The notes beneath the pieces were generated by a model. The model was not told the DNA's origin. It made no database searches and saw only the letters and a list, made by a program, of their open reading frames with translations. A DNA stretch of 64,000 nucleotides from assembly GCF_901827175.1 (NCBI RefSeq), contig NZ_LR594662.1, positions 6,324,001-6,388,000 on the forward strand, written 5' to 3'. This DNA is from Variovorax sp. RA8 (GTDB taxonomy: Bacteria > Pseudomonadota > Gammaproteobacteria > Burkholderiales > Burkholderiaceae_C). The first letter of the stretch is position 1, and the number at the start of each line of letters is the position of its first letter. The translations under genes and the position numbers were made by a program. Shown one piece after another: positions 9,191 through 22,579 of this stretch.

Positions 9191-10915
9191 TCACTCCGGC
9201 AGGCCGCATTCGACGAGGCCGCGGCAGAAGCGCGACCCCTGGTCCGGGTCCTGGAACGGCCACCTTCTCAGGTCGCGCAGCCGAAATTCGGGGCATGCCG
9301 CCCGCAGGCTGTGGGCCGCTCGCCGCGCCAGGTCGAACTGCCCCGCGTGCCACGCGGCCGTGGTGAGAAGCAGAAGGTACCGAGGGACGTTGCGCTCGCG
9401 TTGGTCGGCACGCTGAGCCCATTCGACGGCATCGTCGTATCGCTGGAGAACGAAATATCCGAGCGCCACGCTCTGCATGAACCATGCGTTGGCGGGGAAG
9501 CGAGGATTGGCTTCGGCCGCCTTCAGGCAATGCGCAACACCTGCTGCAGCATCTCCTGAAAAGATCATCGCGGCGCCTAGAAGGTCCATCGCCATGATGT
9601 AGGTTGCGTTCAGCTCGAGACTCCGCTTGGCCTCGCGAATGGCCGAGGCAGTATCACGCTCGCCATAAAGGTGGAAGGTTCCGAGAATCGAATGGCCGAA
9701 ATCGCTTCGCTCGTTCAGGTCGATGGCCCTGCGCGCGAGACGGCGGCAGTCGGCGGCCTCTTCGGCGGACATCTCCTTGTAGCCGCAAATCACCTGCGTC
9801 ATCGCGCCAGCCGCGCGGATGCTCAGCGCCATGAAGTTGTCAGGACTCCTGCCGATCACCCGATCAATCAGCTCCCTGGAGCGCCGCCATTCGGCGGGCC
9901 TGGAGCACAGGAGGATATGACCTGCCTGCGAGAGCAGCTCCTCGTCGCTGAGTTCTTCGGGCGCATGGCACGCAGCCATCTCGGTTTCACGCGCATGGAT
10001 CTCGTAGCGCACGGCCGTCGAGGCGCGCAGGGCAAGATCGTCGATCGCCTGGAATACATCGGCCGATGTGGAGTCGAAGCGCTGCGACCAGAATTCCTTT
10101 GTCGTGTGCTGATCGAGCAGATGGACAGTGGCCCGAACCCGGCCTGCGGCGTTCTGGACTCTTCCTCTTACCGCGTAGTCGGCCATCTCGGCGGAGGTGA
10201 CCACGGTAAGGCCGGTCAGCTTTGCCAGCGCAGACGCTATTTCCTCGGTGGCAGCGGTGGCAAGCACTTGACCTTGTGCGTCGTCGCCGAGCGATTCGAG
10301 CCCAAACAACATCACGCTCGGCTTGGCATCCGGGCTTCTCGACCTGCGGGTCGGGGGCGCGGCCCGAGGCGGCGGCACGCCCGTGCCTTCGGTGTGGATG
10401 CGAAATGCCCGAACGGGGTACGGTATGTTCTTGACCGATTGCTCGCCCAGGTCTTCGAATGTCGCCTGGAGTCGATTGCGCACCGCCTCCTGGGTCATTC
10501 CCGAGATGGTCAGGCCACCCGGATGGGCCAGCCCTTCCAGCCGCGCAGCGATATTCACGCCATCACCGTAGATCGTGCCGTCGGCCTTTTCAATCACATC
10601 GCCCAGATGCACGCCGATTCGAAATCGCATCCGGCGATCGTCGGGAGTCTGCTCGATCGACGCGTTGAGCGTCTTCTGTATCTCGAGTGCAGCCGTCACT
10701 GCGCCGATGGCCGTCTCGAACATGGCGAGCACCGAATCCCCGGCCATGTCGATCACGCGGCCTTGGTGGGATTCGATCTGGGCCTTGAAGACGCTGCGCC
10801 CGGCATCGAGCGCGGCGATGGTGCGACGCTCATCTCCTGCCATGAGCCGGGAATAGCCCGACACGTCCGCAACCAATATGGCTGCCAGGCGCTGCCGAAT
10901 GCCGGTGTCGTCCAT
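9191..10915 (-). CDS. class III adenylate/guanylate cyclase with TolB-like and TPR regions
   Basis: Protein of 574 residues. Residues 1-180 form a class III nucleotidyl cyclase domain; the metal-binding aspartates are in VADVSGYSRLM and MAGDSVLAMF, and GDVIEKADGTIYGDGVNIAA carries the dimer-interface residues. Residues 200-330 resemble the TolB-N-like domain of this protein class. From about 340 to 560 there are TPR-like helices (for example NERSDFGHSILGTFHLYGE). No membrane segment is seen, so it is probably cytoplasmic. Rhizobia and Burkholderiales often carry many paralogues of this layout with unknown input signals. Whether it makes cAMP or cGMP is not decided here. Confidence 0.88.
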   Translation of the reverse strand: MDDTGIRQRLAAILVADVSGYSRLMAGDERRTIAALDAGRSVFKAQIESHQGRVIDMAGDSVLAMFETAIGAVTAALEIQKTLNASIEQTPDDRRMRFRIGVHLGDVIEKADGTIYGDGVNIAARLEGLAHPGGLTISGMTQEAVRNRLQATFEDLGEQSVKNIPYPVRAFRIHTEGTGVPPPRAAPPTRRSRSPDAKPSVMLFGLESLGDDAQGQVLATAATEEIASALAKLTGLTVVTSAEMADYAVRGRVQNAAGRVRATVHLLDQHTTKEFWSQRFDSTSADVFQAIDDLALRASTAVRYEIHARETEMAACHAPEELSDEELLSQAGHILLCSRPAEWRRSRELIDRVIGRSPDNFMALSIRAAGAMTQVICGYKEMSAEEAADCRRLARRAIDLNERSDFGHSILGTFHLYGERDTASAIREAKRSLELNATYIMAMDLLGAAMIFSGDAAAGVAHCLKAAEANPRFPANAWFMQSVALGYFVLQRYDDAVEWAQRADQRERNVPRYLLLLTTAAWHAGQFDLARRAAHSLRAACPEFRLRDLRRWPFQDPDQGSRFCRGLVECGLPE

Positions 10916-11054
10916 TGCCTGCCCCCGATGGGTTAGAGAGCAGGATCGTAGACCTCAACCGGCGGCGGCGCCATATGGAGGCGTCGACGAGAAGCTCTTG
11001 CTTGAGAGTCGTTGAGCGGCGCGGGCCAGCCGATGGCTGCAGGGTCTGCTCACA

Positions 11055-12008
11055 TCATGCCGAGAAGCGCCTTCGATACTCGCCAAGGCTCACCCCGAGC
11101 CGACGCCCGAACGCGCGTCGAAACCCGTCGACGTTCGCATAGCCCACCGCGGCGGCCAATCGCTTGGCCGGCAGGTCCGACTGCTCCGCCAGGCGGCGGG
11201 CTGCGTCGATCCGCGCGTGCTCGACGAAGGCCGCGGGCGTCGTGCCGGTCTCGCTGCGGAAGATCCGCGCGAAGCTGCGTTGGCTCATGCCGGCGCGCGA
11301 AGCCAGGGCAGGTATCGACAGGTCGTCGGTCAGTCTCGCAAGGACATACTCCTGCACCGCGCGCACGCTGGAACGCTCGGAGGTCTGCGCGGCCAGGTGC
11401 GCGCTGAACTGGCTCTGCCCGCCCGGGCGCTTGAGGAACATCACCAACTGGCGCGCCACCTGCAACGCGAGTTCGCGCCCATGGTCCTCCTCCACCATCG
11501 CAAGGGCGAGGTCCATGCCGGCAGTCACCCCGGCGGACGTGAACAGCTTGCCGTCCTTCACGTAGATGGCGTCCACTTCCACGCAGGTACCCGGATAGGC
11601 CGCAGCGAGTCGGGCGACGGCATTCCAGTGGGTCGCCACGCGCTTGCCCTGCAGGAGTCCCGAGGCGGCCAGGACGAAAGCGCCGGTGCACACCGAGCCA
11701 TAGCGCCGCACGCTGCGGGACTGGCGCCGCAGCCAGCCTTGCAACTGCGCATCGCTCGCCATGTCTTCGATGTCGGGGCTTCCCGCGACCAGCAAGGTGT
11801 CGATGCGCGCGCGGTGCGTCGCCACCGTCGCGTCGACGGCCAGGCGCAACCCGCTGCTGCTTCGGAGCATGCCTTCGTTGGTGCCGATCACCTGCACTTG
11901 GTAGGCGCGCGGGTTGCCGAGCTGGCGCGATGCCTCGGCGAAGACGTCGGCGGGTCCGGCAACATCCAGCAGTTGGAAGCGCGGAAACGCGAGGATGGCG
12001 ATGCGCAT
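11055..12008 (-). CDS. GlxA-type AraC regulator (DJ-1/PfpI domain plus AraC HTH)
   Basis: Regulator of 317 residues. The N-terminal half is a DJ-1/PfpI-like domain (MRIAILAFPRFQLLDVAGP) with the family nucleophile-elbow cysteine in SVCTGAFVLA. The C-terminal 100 residues are an AraC HTH pair (LSIPALASRAGMSQRSFARI and LAAAVGYANVDGFRRAFGR). Related proteins control amine, amino-acid or solute catabolism. It is divergent from a TehA/SLAC1 gene. The space between them carries repeated TTGGCAG motifs that are probably its binding sites, so it may control the channel, itself, or both. Confidence 0.9.
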   Translation of the reverse strand: MRIAILAFPRFQLLDVAGPADVFAEASRQLGNPRAYQVQVIGTNEGMLRSSSGLRLAVDATVATHRARIDTLLVAGSPDIEDMASDAQLQGWLRRQSRSVRRYGSVCTGAFVLAASGLLQGKRVATHWNAVARLAAAYPGTCVEVDAIYVKDGKLFTSAGVTAGMDLALAMVEEDHGRELALQVARQLVMFLKRPGGQSQFSAHLAAQTSERSSVRAVQEYVLARLTDDLSIPALASRAGMSQRSFARIFRSETGTTPAAFVEHARIDAARRLAEQSDLPAKRLAAAVGYANVDGFRRAFGRRLGVSLGEYRRRFSA

Positions 12009-12027
12009 GGCTGACTTGGCCCGATGA

Positions 12028-12106
12028 TTGGCAGAAAACGCCGGCGCTTGGCAGCGGCAATGAGGAGAGCTTGGCAGAAACTATCAAGTCCTGCAAATAC
12101 TGCCAA
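12028..12106. promoter_or_regulatory. repeated TTGGCAG operator array
   Basis: TTGGCAGAAA occurs at 12028-12037 and again at 12071-12080, with TTGGCAG at 12048-12054. The inverse CTGCCAA is at 12100-12106 and a near-match CTGCAAA at 12091-12097. Spacing of about 20-23 bases puts the direct copies on one helix face. The array fills the gap between the divergent GlxA-type and TehA genes and is the most likely AraC-type binding region. Confidence 0.5.
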
Positions 12107-12116
12107 CCGAACCGCC

Positions 12117-13112
12117 GTGCAAAGTCCCGCTCTCAGCCCATCTTCCTCGCCCTCGGGCCTTCGCAGCGAAGGCTCCGTGAAGAACCTGCCGGTCAACCTG
12201 TTCGCCTCGGTCATGGGCCTGGCCGGACTGGCGCTGGCCTGGCGGCTCGCACACGACAGCCTCGGCGCGACGGCTTTGGTCGGCGAAGCCATTGGCGTGT
12301 TCGCACTGGGCGTGTTCGCGCTGATCTCGCTGGGGTATCTGACCAAGCTCGTGAAGCATCCCGAGGCGGTGTACGCGGAGTTTCACCACCCGGTGGCGGG
12401 CAGCTTCTTCGGCACCATCGCGATCTCGATCCTGTTGCTGTCTGCCGTTGTCGCGCCTTATGCGGCGGCCGCTGCGCCGGCCATCTGGACGATCGGCGTG
12501 GTGGCAACCCTCGCGCTGAGCTTCATCGCCGTCTCGCGCTTGCTCAAAGGCCAGGTCGATGCATCGCACGCCGTGCCCGCGTGGATTGTTCCGTGCGTGG
12601 CCACGCTGGACATCCCCGTCACGGGGCAACACATGTCCATGGCCTGGGCTTCGGAAATCAACCTGATGGCTTGCGCCGTCGGCGCCGTGATGGCGCTCGT
12701 GATCCTCGTGATGATCATCAGCCGGCTCGTGCATCGCGACCCGCTTGCGGCCGCCATGACACCGTCGCTCATGATTCTGGTCGCGCCATTCGCGGTAGGC
12801 TTCATCGCCTACACGAATGTCGTTGGCGGCATCGATCGGTTCGCTGCACTGCTCCTGTATTTCGGGTTGTTCATGTTCGCCGTGGTCGCACCGAAGGTGT
12901 TCCGGCCGAGCGTGAGCTTTTCTCCGTCCTGGTGGGCGATCGGCTTCCCGATGGCAGCGCTGGCCAACGCGGCGCTCAGGTACTCCGCGTTCCGGGACAG
13001 CGGCCCGCTGTGGTGGCTCGCGGTCGGGCTGTTGGGTGCGCTGAGTCTTGCCATGGCGGTGCTCACCGTCCGAACCATCCACATCGCGCTGAACGGCAAG
13101 CTTTTCACATGA
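12117..13112 (+). CDS. TehA/SLAC1-family membrane channel
   Basis: Integral membrane protein of about 331 residues with roughly ten hydrophobic segments. Starting near residue 22 (LPVNLFASVMGLAGLALAWR) it matches the SLAC1/TehA family of anion or tellurite-resistance channels; PVNLF and MGLAGLALAW are typical of the first helix. The open frame extends to an ATG at 12024, but that would place the coding start inside the operator array. I prefer the GTG at 12117; the GTG at 12177, with GAAGG just upstream, is also possible. Probably regulated by the divergent GlxA-type protein. The transported ion is unknown. Confidence 0.82.
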   Translation: MQSPALSPSSSPSGLRSEGSVKNLPVNLFASVMGLAGLALAWRLAHDSLGATALVGEAIGVFALGVFALISLGYLTKLVKHPEAVYAEFHHPVAGSFFGTIAISILLLSAVVAPYAAAAAPAIWTIGVVATLALSFIAVSRLLKGQVDASHAVPAWIVPCVATLDIPVTGQHMSMAWASEINLMACAVGAVMALVILVMIISRLVHRDPLAAAMTPSLMILVAPFAVGFIAYTNVVGGIDRFAALLLYFGLFMFAVVAPKVFRPSVSFSPSWWAIGFPMAALANAALRYSAFRDSGPLWWLAVGLLGALSLAMAVLTVRTIHIALNGKLFT

Positions 13113-13141
13113 GGCCCGGCAGGAGGAAGATGCACATTCGC

Positions 13142-13495
13142 CTATGGGTGCCGGAGGATCTGCTCCATCTTCCTGCCCTTCGCGAGCTCGTCGATCAGCT
13201 TGTCCAGGTAGCGAATCTTCTGCATCAGCGGATCGCCAACTTCTTCGACGCGAACACCGCAGATGGTGCCCTTGATCAGTGAGCTGTCCGGATTCATGGC
13301 TGGCGCTTGAGCAAAGAAGGTCGCGAAATCGTTCTCCTGTTCGATCTGCAGCTTCAGGCCAGCCTCGTCGTAGCCGGTCAACCAGCAAATGATTCGATCC
13401 ACTTCCTCCTTCGTCCGATTCTTGCGCTCGGCCTTCTGAACGTACAGCGGATACACCTTTGCAAACGCTGTCGCGAAAATCTGATGCTTCGGCAT
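13142..13495 (-). CDS. DUF2200 family protein
   Basis: Small soluble protein of 117 residues matching the DUF2200 family along its length. It has the family pattern ([20 protein letters not shown], then [44 protein letters not shown]). The start at MPKHQIF is chosen because GGAG lies 8 bases upstream; the Met two codons earlier would be too close to it. Function is unknown. It is convergent with the TehA gene, 29 bases away. Confidence 0.85.
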   Translation of the reverse strand: MPKHQIFATAFAKVYPLYVQKAERKNRTKEEVDRIICWLTGYDEAGLKLQIEQENDFATFFAQAPAMNPDSSLIKGTICGVRVEEVGDPLMQKIRYLDKLIDELAKGRKMEQILRHP

Positions 13496-13578
13496 GAACA
13501 TGACTCCGGGAGCTGGGGCCTCGACTTGCGTCCCGCCACGCAGTGCGTCACTGGGATGCTGCGGATGGAGGGCTTGTG

Positions 13579-13842
13579 CTACGCCAGCGGCGTCCACCCC
13601 GAAGGATTTTCGTCCTCGTCCAGGGCTTCGCGACGCGGACCGCGCTCGTGCGTGTCATAGAGCCTGCGAAGCGCGTTCACGCCCTCCCGCAAGGCGTGCT
13701 CGTAGCTGTCGGTTCCGCGAGGCGCCGAATGCAAGAGGCGAAAGTCGTCGCCAGGCCCTTGCGCTTCCAGCAGGACCCAATAGAAATGGCCCGGATCAGG
13801 CTCATCGACGGTGACTGCAATGGATCGGAGAAAACTTGGCAT
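13579..13842 (-). CDS. small conserved hypothetical protein
   Basis: Protein of 87 residues beginning [20 protein letters not shown]. The sequence is coherent and hydrophilic, with mixed strand and helix character ([27 protein letters not shown]) and an acidic C-terminus. I do not recognise a family. No strong ribosome site precedes the ATG. It lies between the DUF2200 gene and the end of the peptide synthetase gene on the same strand. It is much larger than an MbtH protein fragment and lacks MbtH motifs, so it is not the synthetase partner. Confidence 0.55.
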   Translation of the reverse strand: MPSFLRSIAVTVDEPDPGHFYWVLLEAQGPGDDFRLLHSAPRGTDSYEHALREGVNALRRLYDTHERGPRREALDEDENPSGWTPLA

Positions 13843-13942
13843 GTTGCTTGGGGTGAATGTCGAGCGGGCGCTGTGACCAAAAGGGAGCCGGGGGCCCGCA
13901 CTCTCGATTCGATGGGAGCAGCGGGGCGCTGCTGCGCGAAAC

Positions 13943-19075
<5,133 letters not shown>

Positions 19076-19158
19076 TGCTGCTGAGCTGAACGGAGCGTGT
19101 CGGACGGCGGCGCACAGGCCTGAAGGTGAAGACCCGCCGACATCGCAGCATCGCAGTG

Positions 19159-19170
19159 ATGCGTGTAGGC
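19159..19170 (+). other. 12-base motif shared with the DUF4142 upstream region
   Basis: ATGCGTGTAGGC occurs here, 120 bases before the glycine-zipper gene, and again at 31841-31852, 109 bases before the DUF4142 gene, in the same orientation. The bases before it are also alike (CGCAGTG and CGCCAGTGC). It may be part of a shared promoter, but a 12-base match can arise by chance in a window this size. Confidence 0.25.
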
Positions 19171-19247
19171 GGGCACCGTCGTGGGGCACAGCAGACACCC
19201 TTCAGCGGGACGGGACCATCGACGCTGTGCTTCGCGGCGTGGTGATT

Positions 19248-19283
19248 AGAACCTTGGTTCTCCCACTTTTTTGAACCAAGGAG
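19248..19283 (+). promoter_or_regulatory. hairpin sequestering a ribosome binding site, with a competing stem
   Basis: CCTTGGTTC (19252-19260) and GAACCAAGG (19273-19281) form a perfect 9-base stem with a 12-base U-rich loop. The right arm covers most of the AAGGAG ribosome site (19278-19283) of the gene starting at 19290. The left arm can instead pair with bases just before it (AGAAC 19248-19252 with GTTCT 19257-19261), which would free the ribosome site. This could be an RNA switch or, at the DNA level, an operator. Confidence 0.5.
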
Positions 19284-19289
19284 ACTTCG

Positions 19290-19790
19290 ATGGCCGAACG
19301 GAATGACACAAAGGAAAAGACAGCCGCCACTGGCGTTGGCGCGGTGGTTGGCGGCGCCGCGGGTGGCGTGGCAGGCGGCGCAGCTGCGGGAGCCGCTGTC
19401 GGCGGCATGACCGGCCCCGTGGGCGCTGCTGTCGGGGCCGTGGTTGGCGCGGTTGCCGGAGCGGTCGCCGGCCGCATGGCCAAGGCGGACCCGGAGGCGG
19501 AAGACGCGTACTGGCGCGACAACTACACCGGGCGCCCCTACGTCGAGAGCGGATCGAGCTACGACGACTATTCGCCGGCGTACCGCTACGGTGTGGACGC
19601 CTATTCGCGCTACCCCAACCGCCAGTTCGATGAGGTCGAGCCCGAGCTGAGCCGCGACTGGGGCACTTCGCGTGGTCGCTCGTCGCTGGAATGGGAACGC
19701 GCCAAGCACGCGACTCGCGATGCCTGGCAACGCCTCAGCGACAACGTCGAACGTGCGGTTCCCGGCGACTCGGATCGCGACGGGCGCTGA
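19290..19790 (+). CDS. glycine-zipper protein, probable stress or envelope protein
   Basis: Protein of 166 residues. Residues 13-68 are a long Gly/Ala/Val glycine-zipper stretch (repeats such as GAVVGGAAGGVAGG) that probably inserts in or associates with a membrane. The remainder is hydrophilic and rich in Tyr, Arg and Asp, with YWRDNYTGRPYVESG resembling motifs seen in small stress-induced proteins of Burkholderiales. There is no cleavable signal peptide. A strong AAGGAG ribosome site lies 6 bases upstream but is inside a predicted hairpin. A clear terminator follows, so it is monocistronic. Confidence 0.75.
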   Translation: MAERNDTKEKTAATGVGAVVGGAAGGVAGGAAAGAAVGGMTGPVGAAVGAVVGAVAGAVAGRMAKADPEAEDAYWRDNYTGRPYVESGSSYDDYSPAYRYGVDAYSRYPNRQFDEVEPELSRDWGTSRGRSSLEWERAKHATRDAWQRLSDNVERAVPGDSDRDGR

Positions 19791-19805
19791 GTAGCTGCGC
19801 AAAGG

Positions 19806-19831
19806 AAAAACGGCCCGAAGGGGCCGTTTTT
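19806..19831 (+). terminator. intrinsic terminator
   Basis: AAAAACGGCCC-GAAG-GGGCCGTTTTT followed by further T residues: an 11-base stem, a GAAG tetraloop and an eight-T run. It ends the glycine-zipper transcript and, read the other way, has an A-rich flank that could also serve the LysR gene ending at 19843. Confidence 0.92.
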
Positions 19832-19842
19832 TTTGCCTCGAC

Positions 19843-20751
19843 TCATCCAGGGCCCTCGCGCCGGAGGCTGTTGCTCAACGCCGTCTTCCGCAAGATCACC
19901 GCGAAGGACTGCACCGCCGCCGGCTTGGTCTCCCCCAGCCGCCACAGGATGCCTGGCGTCCTCACCGGAGTGGGGCTCTCCAGCGGGATCATCTTCAGCC
20001 CCGCCATCGCCTCCGGCACGGCGTTGATCGCCACGATCGAGCCGATCATCGTGCGCGCCACAAGCGCGAGCATCGGCGCCACGGTCGACATCTCGGCCAC
20101 CACCGTCGGCTCGGCGCCGCAGGCGTGGAAGCACTCGTCGAGCATGGTGCGGGTCGAGAAGCTGGAGGACACCAGCACCAGATCCTGCCGGTGCAGCTCC
20201 ACCATGCGGATGCGCTTGCGGTGCGCAAGCGGATGCGCGGTCGAGACGACGAGCACCATCTCCTCGTTGTAGAGCGGCTCGAACCACAGGCCGGTCGGGT
20301 CCTGCGGCCGGTAGGAGATGCCGAGGTCCAGCTCGCCGGCCGCAAGCCGCGCGGCAATCACCTCGGCCGCGAGCTCCTCGACGCTGATGCGCACCGTGGG
20401 ATGCCGCGCGAGGAACTGCGCGACGCATTCGGGAATGAGCCCGATGTTGAAGGTGTGCGTGGCGCCGATGCGGACCTTGCCGGTGAGGTTGCCGGCACCG
20501 GGCTTCAGCAGCGCCACGCCCTGGTCCACCTCCTTCAGGGCGCGCGAGGCAAAGCCGCGCAGCAGTTCGCCGGCCTCGGTCGTCACCACCTTCTTGCCGA
20601 TGCGCTCGAAGAGGGGCTGGCCCAGTTCTTCCTCGAGCTGCTTGATCTGGTGGGACAGGGTCGACTGGGTCACGTGCACGCGCTCGGCAGCCCGCGTGAA
20701 GCTCAGGCAATCGGCCAGCGCGACGAAATAGCGTAGATGCCGCATCTCCAT
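19843..20751 (-). CDS. LysR-family regulator of the ring-cleavage operon
   Basis: LTTR of 302 residues. The start MEMRHLRYFVALAD is the classic family opening and the HTH reads LSFTRAAERVHVTQSTLSHQ. The open frame extends 36 codons upstream but across the operator. AGGGG lies upstream of the chosen ATG. The effector domain is of the CbbR/CatR-like type. It is divergent from the intradiol dioxygenase operon with 106 bases between, containing a perfect LysR-type dyad, so it almost certainly controls that operon, probably with a pathway intermediate as inducer. Confidence 0.9.
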   Translation of the reverse strand: MEMRHLRYFVALADCLSFTRAAERVHVTQSTLSHQIKQLEEELGQPLFERIGKKVVTTEAGELLRGFASRALKEVDQGVALLKPGAGNLTGKVRIGATHTFNIGLIPECVAQFLARHPTVRISVEELAAEVIAARLAAGELDLGISYRPQDPTGLWFEPLYNEEMVLVVSTAHPLAHRKRIRMVELHRQDLVLVSSSFSTRTMLDECFHACGAEPTVVAEMSTVAPMLALVARTMIGSIVAINAVPEAMAGLKMIPLESPTPVRTPGILWRLGETKPAAVQSFAVILRKTALSNSLRREGPG

Positions 20752-20768
20752 GAAAACCCCTGCGAATG

Positions 20769-20783
20769 ATCGATGCCATCGAT
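20769..20783. promoter_or_regulatory. LysR-type binding dyad
   Basis: ATCGAT-GCC-ATCGAT is a perfect 6-base inverted repeat containing the LTTR signature T-N11-A (T20770, A20782). It lies 17 bases upstream of the LysR start and 75 upstream of the dioxygenase start, where an LTTR recognition site is expected. A second, looser dyad ATGAT-N14-ATCAT (20782-20805) may be the activation site. Confidence 0.6.
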
Positions 20784-20857
20784 GATATCCATGGAAATTC
20801 ATCATTTGCCGCGGCCTCCTGCGCGGCCTATCGTCCGGCCAGAAACAGGAGACAGCC

Positions 20858-21742
20858 ATGGCCGACTACAACCAGGACAGCATCACGCAGGACGTGCTCG
20901 ACGCCTTTGCGAAGACGCCCGACCCGCGCCTGCGCCAGCTCATGACCGCGCTGGTGAAGCACATCCACGCCTACGCGCGCGAGGTGGACCTCAAGCCCGG
21001 GGAATGGCTCGCGGCGATGAAGTTCCTCGAGGCCACGGGGCAGATCTCGACCGACAAGCGGCCGGAGTTCATCCTGCTGTCGGACACGCTGGGCCTGTCG
21101 ATGATGGTGGTGGCGCTCGACCAGGCGCGCGCCGGCGCCGGCGCGCAGGGCGCGACCGAGGCGACGGAAGCCACGGTGGAAGGCCCGTTCTACTGGGCCG
21201 GCGCGCCCGACATGCCGCTGGGCGCGGACATCAGCGGCAGCGCGCGCGGCGAGCCCACCTTCTACATGGGCCGCGTGACCGACGTGCACGGCGCGCCGCT
21301 GGAAGGCGCGGTGCTCGACGTGTGGTCGGGCGACGGGGAGGGCAAGTACGACGTGCAACTGAGCACCGAGCCCACGATGGCGGCGCGCGGGCGCTTCCGC
21401 ACCGATGCGCAGGGGCGCTACTGGTTCTGGTCGATCCGGCCAGCCTACTACCCGATTCCCGACGACGGGCCGGTGGGGCAGATGATGCATGCCACCGAGC
21501 GCAGCATCTACCGGCCGGGCCACATCCACCTCATGGTTTCGGCACCCGGCCATGTGACCCTTACCACCCAGGTCTTCGTCGGCGGCAGCCCGTACATCGA
21601 CCAGGACGCCGTCTTCGGCAAGCGCGACAGCCTGGTGGTCGACTTCGAGAAGCACGCGCCGGGCAAGGCGGTGGACGGGCGCGAGATGCGCGAGCCGTAC
21701 TACTCGGCGAGCTTCGACGTCAGGCTTGCACCTGCGGCCTGA
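20858..21742 (+). CDS. intradiol ring-cleavage dioxygenase (hydroxyquinol/catechol 1,2-type)
   Basis: Non-haem Fe(III) dioxygenase of 294 residues that opens a catecholic ring between the hydroxyls. The N-terminal helical dimerisation domain precedes the beta-sandwich. The four iron ligands are visible: Tyr154 (GKYDVQL), Tyr188 (RPAYYPIP), His212 and His214 (GHIHLM). GKYDVQL resembles hydroxyquinol 1,2-dioxygenase more than catechol dioxygenase, but the substrate is unproven. AGGAGA lies 8 bases before the ATG. It is the first gene of the operon divergent from the LysR gene. Confidence 0.9.
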   Translation: MADYNQDSITQDVLDAFAKTPDPRLRQLMTALVKHIHAYAREVDLKPGEWLAAMKFLEATGQISTDKRPEFILLSDTLGLSMMVVALDQARAGAGAQGATEATEATVEGPFYWAGAPDMPLGADISGSARGEPTFYMGRVTDVHGAPLEGAVLDVWSGDGEGKYDVQLSTEPTMAARGRFRTDAQGRYWFWSIRPAYYPIPDDGPVGQMMHATERSIYRPGHIHLMVSAPGHVTLTTQVFVGGSPYIDQDAVFGKRDSLVVDFEKHAPGKAVDGREMREPYYSASFDVRLAPAA

Positions 21743-21772
21743 GTCCCCTTTCTCTTTCTTGCAAGGACCCTC

Positions 21773-22579
21773 ATGAAGATCGGCAAGGCCACCGTGCCGC
21801 GCACGGCCATCTGCACCTCGGACGAACACACCATCGTGATCCGCGGACACGACCTCTCGAAGGAACTGATCGGCAAGATCTCCTTCGTCGACCATTTCTT
21901 CCTGCTGCTGACGGGGCAGATGCCGACGCCGGGGCAGGCCGCGGTGCTCAACGCCACGCTCGTCGCGATTGCCGAGCACGGGCTGGTGCCCAGCGTGCAG
22001 GCCGCGCGCATGACCTTCGCCGCCGCGCCCGATGCGATGCAGGGCGCGGTGGCGGCAGGCATCCTGGGCTGCGGCTCGGTGGTGCTGGGTTCGTCGGAAA
22101 CGGCGGGGCGGATGTACGTGGAGATCGACGCCAAGCTGCAGGCCGGCACTGCGATGGACGAGGCGGCACTCTCGGTGATGCAGGCCTGGCGAGCGGCCGG
22201 ACGCTCCATTCCCGGCTACGGCCATCCGCTGCACAAGGAGCGCGACGAGCGCGTGGGCGCGCTGTTCGACGCGGCCAAGGCGGCGGGCACGAGCCTGCGC
22301 TTCGTCGAGATCGCGGAAGCCTGCGAGCGGCTCCTGCCCGGCTTCCTGGGCAAGCCGCTCAAGCTCAACGTCTCGGGCGCGATCCCCTCGGTGCTGCTCG
22401 GCGCGGGCTTCCCGGTCGAGGCGCTCAAGGGCGTGCCGATGCTGGCGCGCACGGCGGGGCTGATCGCGCACATGGTGGAGGAGATGCGCCAGCCCATCGG
22501 CTTCGCGCTGTCGTACCAGGCGACGCGCGAGATGGAATACGACGGCGTCGTGCCCGCGGGCTTCGGGAAGCACGCATGA
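21773..22579 (+). CDS. citryl-CoA-lyase-like protein (citrate synthase superfamily)
   Basis: Protein of 268 residues resembling the C-terminal, citryl-CoA-cleaving part of the citrate synthase/ATP-citrate lyase family, shorter than citrate synthase itself. The catalytic His region is GYGHPLHKERDER and the conserved Asn/Ser segment LNVSGAIPSVLLG follows. Such stand-alone lyases split a 3-hydroxy-3-carboxyacyl-CoA into an acyl-CoA and a 2-oxoacid. It overlaps the CoA-transferase gene by 4 bases (ATGA). With dioxygenase and CoA-transferase beside it, it probably cleaves a CoA ester derived from the ring-opened acid. Confidence 0.82.
   Translation: MKIGKATVPRTAICTSDEHTIVIRGHDLSKELIGKISFVDHFFLLLTGQMPTPGQAAVLNATLVAIAEHGLVPSVQAARMTFAAAPDAMQGAVAAGILGCGSVVLGSSETAGRMYVEIDAKLQAGTAMDEAALSVMQAWRAAGRSIPGYGHPLHKERDERVGALFDAAKAAGTSLRFVEIAEACERLLPGFLGKPLKLNVSGAIPSVLLGAGFPVEALKGVPMLARTAGLIAHMVEEMRQPIGFALSYQATREMEYDGVVPAGFGKHA

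Noticed and set aside
12024..12116. N-terminal extension of the TehA-like protein
   Set aside because: The region holds the repeated TTGGCAG array and encodes low-complexity basic residues, so it is better read as regulatory DNA.
20773..22575. Upstream extension of the CoA-transferase frame
   Set aside because: It runs in another frame across the dioxygenase and lyase genes and is Arg/Ala-rich; the true start is the ATG at 22576.
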